Counted from the first letter of the stretch, positions 11,516 to 22,181 are shown. The stretch is DNA of 64,000 bases from Branchinecta lynchi (GCA_023053575.1 JAKZAP010000021.1:7478212-7542211), one strand, 5' to 3'. Notes: generated by a model not told the origin, from the sequence alone. Made by a program: numbers and translations.

Positions 11516-14171
11516 ATAAGGTCTTGTATGTAGATATTCTTTTTAAACGGAAATGTTGTGTTGTATTACTTTTCCTTTACTTCACCTAGGTCCTACTGTG
11601 ACCAGGTTAAATGGGCAATAAATTGGTTTGGTATTCGCGAATCATGAATTCAATGACTAATTCTTTTCTGAAACCTACTATAAAAGGTGTTTTAATATCA
11701 TTTTACTTTCAGTAAAGCATAAACTAGTTGGGTCACAAGGAAATGAGCACGACTATGTCAGGTAACTACATCTATTCGAGAACCCAGAAAATATTTAATT
11801 TCGTCCTTTTTTTAATTCTCGCTTCAACTCAATCCAATTTTTTTTTTATTTTTTTTTTGCCAAGCACATATTAAACAAAATTCTAAGAAAAACGCATTCA
11901 CTCTTAAGAAGCTTTGCGTAAACATTATCAAGAAATATAACAAACAACTTGCAAATAACTATTTTTCTCCATATCAAGCAGACATTGTGGTTTTTTCCAC
12001 CTTAATTTCTAAATCTTGTCTAATACTTCCATCTTCTTCTTCGCGTCTGTAGCATCCTTTCATAATTTCTTAGAAATGTAAACACGCAATATTCCGCGGA
12101 AGAAAATTAGCTGTCAAACTCTCGAAAACACTTTGTGTGATCCATCTCCCTCCCCCTCCCCTCCGTTCAAAACAAAATACACATAGAAGAAAATTTCAGG
12201 CTACAAACACGAAAAACAGCCTAGATTTTTACATGGGCTAATGGGATTCCCCGTTAGTAAGGTAATTATTGTATCGTGACAGTTTGTACCAAACAGAAGA
12301 TTCGAATCCGGCCAAAAGGAAGGAATCCTGGATTCGAATCCGGATTCGGATTCCCCATCCCTGGTTGGTAAACCCTCGGTCAAAGCAACTCCCATTCCCA
12401 ACTTGGCGGCACAAACTTTGAAAAGAAAACAAAGAGGTTTCTTTCCAAAAAGGGGTTTATGCGATTTATTTATCTTTAAAAAGCCAATGGTACAATATTA
12501 ACGCCAACTATTTCCATAATTGCTCTGTTCGTTCTTAAACTCCGAGACTCGTATTTCGCACGGTAGACTACATCAAAAACCCCATTACGGCACCACGATG
12601 ATTTTTGTTGTTATTTTTTATGCGTATTCTCCCAAAAATTGTTTGCAAGAAGCTTCTTTGTCGGGAATTATTACTATGTAAACTGTTCCGGGTTTTCGCT
12701 AGAAACGGCGAGATTAACGGGTCTCGACAACGGATTAAATAAGCCAAAGCACTTGGCGATTAATTAAAAGCAGAGCCTAGTTTTAAATTTTGAACTATTT
12801 TAGAAGAAAATAACTCTTAAATTCGTAGAACTTTTAGAGTAGTCCTTTAAAGGACACCTGAATGAAGAGTACCAAGTATCATCTCTATCTGTATGACTTC
12901 CGTTAACATTGTCTGCAGAAAACCGAATCCAAATACGAAATAGTGTTTCCAAGCTATGAGTTTTGCTACATTTTGCATCTGTCCTTATTTCAGTACCAAA
13001 CAATTTTAGAAATGAACAAATGTCTCCAATCAACCGCTCTTCTGGAATATTTTTTAACCAGTTAAGCCCAAACATATATCTAGAAGAAATTCCAACACTA
13101 CCCGGCCAGCGCTGGACAAGATTTGAACGAATTGCGCTTTTTGTCTTGGAGTCTGCATGTGCAAACCTCCAGATATGAACATCCCTATTTTGAAAACGTC
13201 ACGCTCAGGAGGAGAATGCTCTCCGTGGCCATGTTTGTTAATGCATTCTCCATGATGTGTTTAAGTATGGCTTCATTGTTCAGGTGTCCTTTAAGAGTTC
13301 TATGAGAGTTAATACAGAGCTGAGAAAGATTCAACACCAGAAGATCAAGAATGGCCTCGTTGTTCTTTGAAGGTCTCTTAACCCAACCCTTGAACCGTGA
13401 CCTCCTACCCCCGCCCTGCACTAGGGAAAAGGCGATATACCAAAGAAACGGCCCTAAAACCCCAAAAACTAAATCAGGCGGAGCTATAGAACAACCGGTA
13501 TCCCCTGGCACCGGGATTGTTTTATCTCAAGGACCTTTGGGATTCATACAAAGATGCTATGCAGCCTATTGTACCTTATTTTATTTTTTACGTTAGTTTG
13601 TTTTAAAGATTTTATTAGATTAAAGCGGGCCAACAAATGGCATTTCTACCACATACACAATGCTAACCATCCCTACTGTCACTATGAATGGCTAAAACCA
13701 CTAAAAACAGCGTAAAACAATGAGCAAATTAAAAAAAAAACCACCAAATTTCCTAGGTTTGAAATAAGTGTCTGGACCTCAGCCGATTATCCAGGACAGC
13801 TGTTATGGCATGTAGGGAGCCAAGGGTCAAAATAATAATTTCCATCTAATGCTCCAACTGTTTATTACAAATAAAATAAATTAAAAAACCAAGACCAGTG
13901 TGGTACCTCTGAAGACATACAAAAATTATCAATTAGGTCTTATAATTCTTCGCTAATCAATCCTGGAAAATCTCGTCATCTAGAAAAGAAGACTTTCGGC
14001 GTGGGTTTTTTCTCGAGCCGAAACAGCAGTCGCGCTCAATTCAAAATAAACCTGTGGCATGCGATAACTAAGAAAGGTAAACGGAATGTTTGGATTAGGA
14101 CTTTAACAGACGAATTAACAGACGCTGCACGTAATTGTTGTTTGACGAGTACCCATATTTGGCGTGTCTAC
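11516..14171. other. no gene recognised; weak inverted repeat
   Basis: Around 12,826-12,870, TTAAAGGACACCTGAA matches the reverse complement of about 13,255-13,305. This is a possible pair of arms of a decayed TIR element of about 480 bp. Small frames inside (12,800-13,511) show no domain. Confidence 0.4.
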
Positions 14172-14467
14172 GAGCATGCTCCACCCTCCTAACAATAGTA
14201 AATATTAGTTAAAATTTCCATTCCCTCCTCACGAAAAGTTACTACGCTGACCGTTCCAACCTTCTCAAAATAGTAACTATTTGCTTACCATGCTCCTTGA
14301 GCGTAGTAAGCGTGGTAACTAAGCATCTCTGTAACGTGATTGGTCGGATTCGCCCATGGAATGATATTCTGCTGGAAAATAGAAAAATCGTTCCAGCCTT
14401 GACGGCAAAAAGCCAGAATTCGTGACGTCATGCGTAGTAACTACGGCAAGTAGGGTGGAACACGCTC
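14172..14467 (-). mobile_element. GAGCGTG MITE, copy 3
   Basis: GAGCATGCTCCACCCTCCTA opens it and GGGTGGAACACGCTC closes it. The interior keeps GTGACGTCATGCGTAGTAAC and AACGTGATTGGTCGGATTC. About 296 bp. Confidence 0.8.
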
Positions 14468-14856
14468 CACGATTTGCGTATGAAAAACTATCCTTCTTCT
14501 CCCATTCCTTTGTGCTATGATAGACGAAAACACACCCCGAAGCTTCCTCTCCAGCTTCCAGACACATTCTTAGAAACTTGCGGCACTTGGAAAAAACGCC
14601 TCTGAATGTATTCCTGGTACAAAAAGTTGTTCACAAGTAGTTTTCCTAAGACTCAAAATCAACAGACGCTAATGTTCGGGAAAATTGGGCAACGCCTTCA
14701 GAGGAAGTGTGTTCCCTTTCACTGCAAAAGTTCCGAACAGCTTCCCAAACTTTCCCTATGAGACGCTTCACACCTTTCGGAACCCTCAGCCGTTTTCCAA
14801 TTACCGACCTTTTGAGCAAAAGCATTTGGAGAAACGGTCCAATAATATTTTCTTCG
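14468..14856. other. nothing recognised
   Basis: Sequence between the MITE and the LINE 3' end. Overlapping short frames on both strands lack motifs. Confidence 0.4.
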
Positions 14857-15033
14857 TTCAGATTTAGATTAGATTTATTGTATAATTCAGGTACAAAATT
14901 TCGTAGTTGTCCAACCAAATTGTTTGACCTTTGTCAAGTAATATATACAACAATTGTTAAAATCAAATTCGTAATCAAAATAAAAGGTAAACCATTGAAG
15001 TCAACAACCGAAATAAAACTCATAACAAAATAA
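14857..15033 (-). repeat. LINE 3' untranslated region and tail
   Basis: After the ORF2 stop the minus strand is AT-rich and ends with AATAAATCTAATCTAAATC, combining an AATAAA signal with a short pentamer-like tail. The tail type is shared with 6,483 (minus) and 35,985 (plus). Confidence 0.6.
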
Positions 15034-17967
15034 CTAAGACAAAATAACATTATTGTAAAAATCAACAAATTTCGGAATGAAGCTATTACAATATCTTTCC
15101 CGGTTACATGCGATCGGCATGAGCTTCGGGACTTTGGTGGATACTTGCCTTGGTGGCCTTGGGCGTTCAACCTCAAAATCCGGGGGTAAAAGGGATCGGA
15201 GAGTTGGGTGTTCAAGGAGTTTTAGTCCAAAATTTTGACACAACTTCTGCCTCCTATTAGACAGCGCATCCAGTCCAAATAAAGAAAGAAGGCCAGAGTA
15301 CGGTATTTTAGGGCCCCTATTCACAATTCTTAGGGCACGTTTCTGAATATTCTCTATACGATCAGATTCATCCTTCGTAATACCATAGTGCCAAACCGGA
15401 CAAGCATACTCCACAAGAGGACGAACAAACGTACAATACAGACGCAACATCTTTTTTTCAGGGACCTTAAATTTAGTTAGTGTCTTTAACATAACAATAG
15501 ACGCATTAGCTTTTCTAATCATGCTATCAGTGTTTTTTTTCCACGAGAGATCAGACGAAACGACGACTCCAAGGAGAGTAATTTCCTCCGAGAGGAGGCC
15601 ATCATCTAACTCAGGGTGGAAACTTGGCTCATCCGATAAAAAAGAAAAGGTCAAAACCGTTGTTTTTTCCGCATTTACAACCATATTTGAATTTTTTGCT
15701 TCCGTTGCTACATCCTGGACTATTGTCATTGCTTGGCTTTTAAAAGATCGATGCAATACTTCCACAAGTGACAAATCGTCCACGTACTTCCATCTCTCAT
15801 CAGCATCAATAGCAATATCATTTATCATAATCAAAAAACAAAGAGGTCCCAACACGGTTCCTTGTGGGACACCACAGTATATAGCACTAGTAGATGAATG
15901 AAGGCCTTTATATTTTACAACTTGCTGCCTTTCCGTTAGAAAACCACGCACAATTTTTAAAATGAAATCCGGAATATTTTTCTGTCTCAGTTTTTCCAAT
16001 AAAATATTATGATCAACTAAATCAAAAGCTTTTTTAAAATCTATTGCAATCAAATTTAACCATTTCCCTGGGCAATCCAAATTTTTCAAAATAAAATCAA
16101 TCAAGCTAACAAGGTAATGTGTTGTCGAAGTTTTTGGTAAATTCCCAAATTGTTTTTTATCAATCATTGAAAGGAGGTGTTTTTTCAACCATATTGCAAC
16201 AAACGATTCATAAATCTTGCTGAAAATTGAAGTCATAGTAATTGGTCTAACTCCCGTAAAATCATTTGGACATCCTTTTTTGGGGATTGGGGTGACAAAA
16301 CCAAGCTTCCATTTCTTTGGATACTGGCCAGTTTTAGAAATCATATTATAAATACTCTGGAGAGGTACAGCTAACTCCTCTGGGAAAGCTTTTATGAGTT
16401 GAACTGGGATGTCAAAAGGTGTAATTGATGTTTTTTTCATTTTTTTTAATTTTGAAGCAATCTCAGCCTTTGATAGCTCTGGAACTGCCAAACCAGAACC
16501 TTCACTTTCATCTTCTGAAGTACTTTCAGGTGTCGGTCTTAAAGGTGGGTAAGTTTGTACTATAGCTATCAGGTGAGCATTAAGGGCATTGGCCGTTTGT
16601 TCTGGGGGCTCATTAACATTAAAATCAATATTTTTATGTGATTTTCCAGTCATGCTTTTTATTTTCTGGTAATACTTTTGAGGTTTTAGTTCACATAGAT
16701 CATCCACTTCACGACCATACTGTTCCTCCGCTCTCTTCAATTTATTTTTTATTTTATTCCGCAGCTTATTAGCTTGTTGTCGGTCACCCGCTCGGAACAA
16801 AAATAATTTCTTTTTAATCAAATTTTTAATCTCTTTTGTAACATAAGGCTTATCTGAAGAACAAAAGTTCACCTTTTTTTCAGGGAAACAATCATCAAAA
16901 CGTGTTTTTATTTTTTCGTGAAAAATCTCAGCTTTTTCATCCGAAGTTGGGGCCTCCAAAACTTCAGTCCAAGGCTCGCGCGTAATCCAATCACCAAACG
17001 CAAGCAAACCTCTATCTGTAATTGGACGAGTAACCACTTCTGTCATCGTGTATGTCACTTTTATTTTATCAAGAGGCTTCCATAGCATCATAAAATGATA
17101 GCTTCCACCCAGTGCTGGTAGAGCTTCAGGCGCTTGATAATAATCTTTTAAATCAGATAAAATCACATCCAGACACGTATCACCCTTCGTAGTAGAGAAA
17201 TTTACAAGGCTTTTTAGGTTTAATGACGATGCAAGGGAACGAGTATTTAACTCATTTCCATCACCAAAAATACTTAGCGCTAAAAGTGGATATTTTTTAT
17301 GAATAAAATCCGCAGATGCTTGTATCTTCTCCCAAAACTCTTGTTTTACAACAGCACGTTGTCCGGGTGAAAAATAAAAAGTGCAAATCGCTACCCCCGA
17401 ATACGGCCGAGGGAGTCGTTTTGGCCTAATTATTATCCACAGAATTTCATCATTTTGGTCTAAAAAAGGAATATCCATCTGCTTTGGGTTTAAACTTTCA
17501 TGAGCCAGCATCATAACACCACCACCTTTTTTTCCAAGGGGATGATCGTCGGGACGTAGTTTTATAAATTGCTGGAACCCATTTATATTCAAAAGGTTTT
17601 TATCCTGTCTATGCACCTCAGACACACAAATAACATTTGAATCAAGAATTTTTGCAGTCGTCTCCAACTCCGCCATTTTTTCCAAGTTTAGACTCTCTGC
17701 ATTACAATAAAGAAAACAGGGGAAAATGTAACGCTTATCCGAAAACTCTTTATTTACAATTTTTACTTTCACAGGATTTTTTCGCGGTAAGGGTTTGGGA
17801 GGGGAGGGAATTGGGACTGATCCGACAGGAGGTAGAAGTTGTGTGATGGGGCCCTGAAATTCAGGGGGGCATGTGGTGGGGGGTAGGGAATTAGTGGGCG
17901 GGAGAGTGGATACGGTTGGGGTCCCAGTAACCTCTGCGACGTCGGAGACGAGTACTGGCTGTACCAC
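15034..17967 (-). CDS. LINE ORF2: endonuclease / reverse transcriptase
   Basis: 977 codons as listed from a GTG. It nicks target DNA and copies the element RNA by target-primed reverse transcription in the nucleus. Endonuclease of the exonuclease-endonuclease-phosphatase fold, residues ~80-300: catalytic Glu117 in SEVHR, Asp236/Asn238 in GDGN, Asp267 in LDVILSD, His291 in SYH. The usual family motifs are GDFN and SDH, so the Asp before the final His is Tyr290 here. Reverse transcriptase, ~515-800: AIDFKKAFD (Asp643), GVPQG at 699-703 and the active-site YVDD at 728-731. A C-terminal thumb-like region ends in a basic stretch. There is no ATG before Met98, which lies inside the endonuclease; the frame is open upstream only to about 18,039. 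Hence expression by frameshift from ORF1 is likely (see 18,024-18,030). Confidence 0.93.
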   Translation of the reverse strand: MVQPVLVSDVAEVTGTPTVSTLPPTNSLPPTTCPPEFQGPITQLLPPVGSVPIPSPPKPLPRKNPVKVKIVNKEFSDKRYIFPCFLYCNAESLNLEKMAELETTAKILDSNVICVSEVHRQDKNLLNINGFQQFIKLRPDDHPLGKKGGGVMMLAHESLNPKQMDIPFLDQNDEILWIIIRPKRLPRPYSGVAICTFYFSPGQRAVVKQEFWEKIQASADFIHKKYPLLALSIFGDGNELNTRSLASSLNLKSLVNFSTTKGDTCLDVILSDLKDYYQAPEALPALGGSYHFMMLWKPLDKIKVTYTMTEVVTRPITDRGLLAFGDWITREPWTEVLEAPTSDEKAEIFHEKIKTRFDDCFPEKKVNFCSSDKPYVTKEIKNLIKKKLFLFRAGDRQQANKLRNKIKNKLKRAEEQYGREVDDLCELKPQKYYQKIKSMTGKSHKNIDFNVNEPPEQTANALNAHLIAIVQTYPPLRPTPESTSEDESEGSGLAVPELSKAEIASKLKKMKKTSITPFDIPVQLIKAFPEELAVPLQSIYNMISKTGQYPKKWKLGFVTPIPKKGCPNDFTGVRPITMTSIFSKIYESFVAIWLKKHLLSMIDKKQFGNLPKTSTTHYLVSLIDFILKNLDCPGKWLNLIAIDFKKAFDLVDHNILLEKLRQKNIPDFILKIVRGFLTERQQVVKYKGLHSSTSAIYCGVPQGTVLGPLCFLIMINDIAIDADERWKYVDDLSLVEVLHRSFKSQAMTIVQDVATEAKNSNMVVNAEKTTVLTFSFLSDEPSFHPELDDGLLSEEITLLGVVVSSDLSWKKNTDSMIRKANASIVMLKTLTKFKVPEKKMLRLYCTFVRPLVEYACPVWHYGITKDESDRIENIQKRALRIVNRGPKIPYSGLLSLFGLDALSNRRQKLCQNFGLKLLEHPTLRSLLPPDFEVERPRPPRQVSTKVPKLMPIACNRERYCNSFIPKFVDFYNNVILS

Positions 17968-18302
17968 TGTCGGTCCCGAAACTCGTTTCGCACATAACTT
18001 TTCGTGATTACCGGGTTTTTCATGTTTTTTGGAACTTCAGGTGTTGACTTCGGTGGATGCGCGTATCCGCAACTTTTGCCAGTACAGTTTAATCTACTAC
18101 ACAACCTAACGTGGTCATTGCTACAGCTACTAGTCGTGCATTTTCCAGATTTAAACAATACACAAATATGCAGGAATCGACAATTCTTTCCAAATCTGCA
18201 ATGACCTGTTTCATAGAACTTGCAACAAATATTGCTTTTTAGCACACCAGTGTCAGTAGCTTTAAATGAAGTCGCGGCAGAGACAGTCAATTCTGTGTTC
18301 AA
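17769..18302 (-). CDS. LINE ORF1: CCCH zinc-knuckle protein
   Basis: 177 codons from ATG. Three consecutive CCCH-type knuckles: C27-x7-C35-x5-C41-x3-H45, C47-x7-C55-x4-C60-x3-H64, C68-x4-C73-x4-C78-x3-H82. By analogy with other LINE ORF1 proteins it would bind the element RNA. After residue 93 the zero frame continues for 84 residues of low-complexity, Pro/Tyr/Ser-rich sequence lying over the start of ORF2. All three knuckles lie before the slippery site, so a shifted product would be a zinc-knuckle/endonuclease/RT fusion. The next in-frame Met is 94. No RRM or coiled coil is visible. Confidence 0.8.
   Translation of the reverse strand: MNTELTVSAATSFKATDTGVLKSNICCKFYETGHCRFGKNCRFLHICVLFKSGKCTTSSCSNDHVRLCSRLNCTGKSCGYAHPPKSTPEVPKNMKNPVITKSYVRNEFRDRQWYSQYSSPTSQRLLGPQPYPLSRPLIPYPPPHAPLNFRAPSHNFYLLSDQSQFPPLPNPYREKIL
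18024..18030 (-). promoter_or_regulatory. candidate -1 ribosomal frameshift site A AAA AAC
   Basis: On the minus strand ORF1 codons 91-93 read CCA AAA AAC, i.e. the canonical heptamer A_AAA_AAC in the correct phase. A -1 slip continues as CAT GAA AAA CCC..., exactly the ORF2 frame, which opens just upstream after a TGA at about 18,040. Eight bases downstream is CCCG, able to pair with CGGG ~35 bases later; between them CGAAA-CGAG-TTTCG can form a hairpin. The two pairings overlap, so the stimulatory structure is uncertain. Confidence 0.6.
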
Positions 18303-18330
18303 GGGAAAGAACTAAGTCTGAATAGGTTGG

Positions 18331-18719
18331 CTCCTGGAACTAATAAGTGGCAATTGGCTCTTCCTTGGTATTTCGATGTCTCCAAATTGCAAAAATTTAA
18401 AAATTGTTGGTAGAATATCTCAATAATTTAACGGGAAATAGTTGCTTTGTCAAAGGACTCTCGAACTGTTCGCATTTTATGTTCCAATATTATATAATGG
18501 TTTGGATAGGCCAACTTTTTTCAAGCCTTTCTCCTGGCACGTCGAGTTGTAGCAAAAACACGACCAATTAAGATAACTTTTTTTTTCTTACAAGCAAGCT
18601 TCCTGCAAACAATCGCCAGGAGCATGATATGCATAGAAAATAACTAGACAAGGCAAATGAGAAAATCAGCCAGGTGCACTTGGGAGGGCCAGACTGTGCC
18701 GAATTCCGGTCTCCTGGTT
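18331..18719. other. possible LINE 5' leader and unassigned sequence
   Basis: No gene. Part of this may be the 5' untranslated region of the LINE, but no boundary is visible. Confidence 0.3.
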
Positions 18720-19349
18720 TAAAGGACAGCTCGCACTAGTTGACCGCTTTACAACTAAGCTATGCTTAGGGGAGCGGGTGGAGGTCTGAGACGAAACTCA
18801 GTCTCCGGACCATAACGTCAAAACTGAGTGGGCTAAATTACCGTTCCATAGACCAAACTCTAGGATCCGTAGGAAAATAACAACACCCTATGTTTTGTCC
18901 TAACGCATGAGGACCGGCTCTGGGAAATAATGGTGGGACAGACTGGGACATAACGAACTTCGACTTCACTTATGTAAACAAAAACAGAATTAAACAGAAA
19001 AACACAATCAAATGCCATAAAGATAGAGATTTTTGCGAAATAAAGTTCTTCTGCACAACTGAATACCTGTACTGTAAGTTGGATCTAACTGCTTCAATGC
19101 AACTGTAGTTTAGCTATCAGCTCAAATGACTCCACTTCTAGTATGACACAAATCGTTCGATGCTGAAATCTTTTTCATGCCGTTAAGATGCGGTCAAGTG
19201 AACACGCTTTCAGTGATTGGTTCACATGACTGCCATATCAAGGCGAAAACATTATCGACTGAACTGAATTAAAGAGGGAATACGAGAGAACAACTGGAAA
19301 CTGTACTCGGCCGAGAAGGAAAGGGAGGAGAGGAAAAACACAACCTATG

Positions 19350-19653
19350 AGCGTGTTCCATCCTACTTACCGTAGTTACTACGCGTGACGTCACGAATTC
19401 TGGGTTTTTGTCGTCAAGGCTGGAACGATTTTTCTATTTTCCAGCAGGATCTCACGCCAGGGATGAATCCGACCAATCACGTTACAGAGGTGCTTAGTTA
19501 CTACGCTTACTACACTCCAGAGCATGGTAAGCAAATAGTAACTGTTAGTTACTATTCCGACAAGGTTGGAACGGTCAGCGTAGTAACTTTTCGTGAGGAT
19601 GGAACGGAAATAGTAACTAATGGTAACTATTGTTAGAAGGGTGGAACACGCTC
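19350..19653 (+). mobile_element. GAGCGTG MITE, copy 4
   Basis: One of the best preserved copies: GAGCGTGTTCCATCCTACTT at the left and AGAAGGGTGGAACACGCTC at the right, 304 bp, flanked by AT on both sides. The 83-codon frame at 19,385-19,636 is just the MITE read through and is not a gene. Confidence 0.85.
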
Positions 19654-20099
19654 ATGGTTTCAACTTCAAATGAAAAAGAGAGAAAAATAAGGGAAACAAG
19701 GAACGAGAGAAAAAGAAAAACGGGGGGTGGGAGTCTAAAGGAGGATAACACTATACAATTTTCCTGTAATGACCTTTCGCTGCTCGCTTGAATGGCACGT
19801 TATTCGAATTCTGAATACCTAACGGTAGTCGATATGTGGAGCAAAAAATCGATTAAAAAAAGAAGCTCTTTTGTTGAGGGCGCTTCTTGGACGATGGCAA
19901 AACAATTTCGGGTGTCATAAGAATGCAGGTCATGATTTAGTATGACCATATGTTGGAATGAAGACGGAAGTAGGTTATTGAAATACTTAGAGCAAAAAGC
20001 TACGATCTGGAAATCTCGAGTCTTCGATACATCAAATATCTTGGCACATTGGACATGAGATTAATATATCTGTCTGTTGACCCGGTGATATAATTTGAA

Positions 20100-20450
20100 T
20101 TACCTTATTTTAGATGATTTAACTCTTTTTGTGATCCCAAAACGTAAGTGGAGGGATACCTGTGACATCACAAAAGTTGTCCGCCTGTCAGGGATTGAGA
20201 TATTTTGACGAAACTTGGTAGGAGGATCCTTTGGGTCAAAGTACAGGTCAAGCTTGAAGATGGGCTCTGTAGCCCCATATTTGAGGGTAGGAACGGGTTT
20301 CAAATTAAGCGGCAAATTTTTTTTTTTTAAAGCTATTAAGATAGTTTATTTAGGGGTAAAGAGACGTACTGAGTCCGAATATAAAATGTATTTTCTCGCT
20401 AGACAATTAGTTCAGCCGGAATCCGGCCAAAACCGGAGAATTTGTTAAAA
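20100..20450 (-). repeat. GGATCC satellite family, reversed partial copy
   Basis: The reverse complement gives the 3' module: one CCGGAATCCGGCC unit, AGGGCTACAGAGCCCATCTT, TGACCTGTACTTTGACCC, then CACTTACGTTTTGGGATCA. The poly-T at 20,319-20,329 interrupts it. Confidence 0.65.
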
Positions 20451-20544
20451 GTAAAAGTTTTATTTAAATTTGATAAGATGTTGGATTTGCGAGTAAGTAG
20501 ACCTGCTGAATTCGCATCTGGCAATCATTTTCTCACCGGACGTA

Positions 20545-20760
20545 TAAATCACTGACTGCGAATCATATTTGACGGAGCAAAACGGATAAGTCAGCTACAT
20601 TTTATTAGAGCTATATTTCGGCCCTTCTTGGCAAGGGTCCTTTTCAGGCTCAAACCGCATAAGCTGGAAAATGAACTTGTGGAAAAACAATGAAAGATCC
20701 TTCCTTAAATATCAGGCTCAGGCTCAAGCCGCTCAGGCTGGAAAATGAACTCCGTCAAAT
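20545..20760 (-). repeat. hammerhead-family repeat, solitary copy
   Basis: It has the family flanks TTTATTAGAGCTATATTTCG and CCGCATAAGCTGGAAAATGA around the ribozyme motif at 20,608-20,651. The motif here reads CTGAAAA instead of CTGANGA, so the catalytic G8 position is lost. Confidence 0.6.
20608..20651 (-). ncRNA. degenerate hammerhead ribozyme motif
   Basis: Stem I GAGC/GCTC and the stem II hairpin are intact, but the core is CTGAAAA. The change at the essential G8 position predicts an inactive ribozyme. Confidence 0.5.
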
Positions 20761-21370
20761 ATGAATAATTACCCTCGAAACAAAACATCCACAACAAGAA
20801 AAGAAAGAAAGGAGCTTGAGTTACCCGGTCTGGGACGCCCAACCAAACAAAAACAAGAAAAATGACACATTTTCAACCAGAATCACTGTTAACTATCCCA
20901 AACAAAAACCTGTCAGAAGATGGCAGCAGTACATTAAAACAAAGGGGCTAGTATGTGCAGCATTGACCTAGCTCCGAAAAAAAAACAATGAAAATCCAGA
21001 CTCGATAAACGAAGACGCGCCTCGGTTGTGAAGTCAGCACAAGATCCAGGAAATGACCGCGAAACTTACTTTTTATAAATTTCTGGATGAAGTTATGCAA
21101 TCATACTAAATGTTATCTTACTTAAGTAGCTCCTAGATAGTGCTTATTCAGTCCAATATTCACAATTTTCCCATCAGCTGGATGCGTGAAAGTACGCTTG
21201 TCCCATACCTCCCAATGACTCAGACCTCCGCCCGCTCCCCTACCGAAAATTACACACGGCTTCGGCTGTGTTTAGCCTCTTTCCATATCCCCTGCCTGGG
21301 ATGACAATCTCGGTTGAATAAGTTAAGGATGGAAATACTACTGAAGAAGAAGGAATTGCTACCATAAGTA

Positions 21371-22181
21371 CGAAGTATAATGCAGGAAGAGCTATTGCGG
21401 AAGCAGGTTGCATTAGCCTTAGGCTACTGGTACTTCAAGTTTGTTAGAAAGCAAACTATTTGTGGTTCTGCATGTTTTCTGCTCGAGACGGTACATGCAT
21501 GGCCCAATAGTGTAGGCAGTAATGTAATCTTTCTTGGTGTTAGGAAGTCATCGAATTACAAAAGTACAAAAATCTACCGTCAATGGTAATTTAAAATTGG
21601 AAATATCCGTTTTGTTAAGTTTACTAGGAAACACTTATTTACAGTTTTTGCTTAGTTTTTACATGAGAGGGTAGTAGCATTTGAGCACTTCATTGTTTGA
21701 ATGACCGGATACCATTTACAACATTCTCAAGTCCGGAAAGACCAACTTCAAAGGTTCGTTGCGACAGAAAACAATAGAAAACCACAGGTTTATACTAACT
21801 GCACATTCGACCATTTCCATTTTTCCATCCCGGAAACGAGATGAATCCAGAAATTCGGGGCTAGGATGCGAAGGAAGCTAGTCGCAAGCTTTTAGAGCTT
21901 CATGAGAAGTTCAGAAACAAAGGGACGAATGGATTTCCAGTTGCACTTCATCTTTCTAAACTCACTAAGAGACCGATCGAAACCAGGGGAAATACCGAAA
22001 TCAGACAGAACCAAAAACTATGTAACCAAGTCGGATACTCGATTAGCACGCATCCCGATGGTCAATCTTCGGTTCGTTTCTTATTGGACTGAAAGTTCCA
22101 GACCGGAAATATCGCAGATCTACAAAGTATAGCCTATTGAGTTTCCAAGCTCTGGAATAAAGTAACGGTGTTAAGGGAATA
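21371..22181. other. no gene recognised
   Basis: Two frames of 69-76 codons lack any recognisable domain. No repeat match was noticed. Confidence 0.45.

Larger units (their letters stand above)
14857..18330 (-). mobile_element. non-LTR retrotransposon (Jockey/CR1-like), nearly complete
   Basis: Two overlapping ORFs on the minus strand are followed by a 3' untranslated stretch and a short TAATC-type tail near 14,857-14,885. The order is zinc-knuckle ORF1, then endonuclease plus reverse transcriptase ORF2, standard for APE-type LINEs such as Jockey, CR1 and relatives. Both ORFs are open over their whole length, so the copy is young or selectively kept. The 5' boundary (around 18,330 or beyond) is a guess; I could not find a matching target-site duplication. 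Confidence 0.85.
18769..21240. mobile_element. 2.47-kb TIR element, GGGGAGCGGG ends, TA duplication
   Basis: The left end GGGGAGCGGGTGGAGGTCTG and the right end (reverse complement) GGGGAGCGGGCGGAGGTCTG match for 22 bp with one change. TA flanks both sides (18,767-18,768 and 21,241-21,242), and the empty site can be read from repeat Y. There is no transposase. The interior is loaded with other repeats: a GAGCGTG MITE, a GGATCC-family piece and a hammerhead-family piece. It is therefore a non-autonomous element that was later colonised, or one that captured these. Confidence 0.8.
18720..21370 (+). repeat. dispersed repeat 'Y', copy 3, split by a TIR element
   Basis: 18,720-18,768 (GCTTTACAACTAAGCTATGC) continues directly at 21,241 (AATTACACACGGCTTCGGCT), matching copy 2 at 9,580-9,860 if 18,769-21,240 is removed. 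This copy lacks the GAGCGTG MITE present in copies 1 and 2. Confidence 0.7.
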
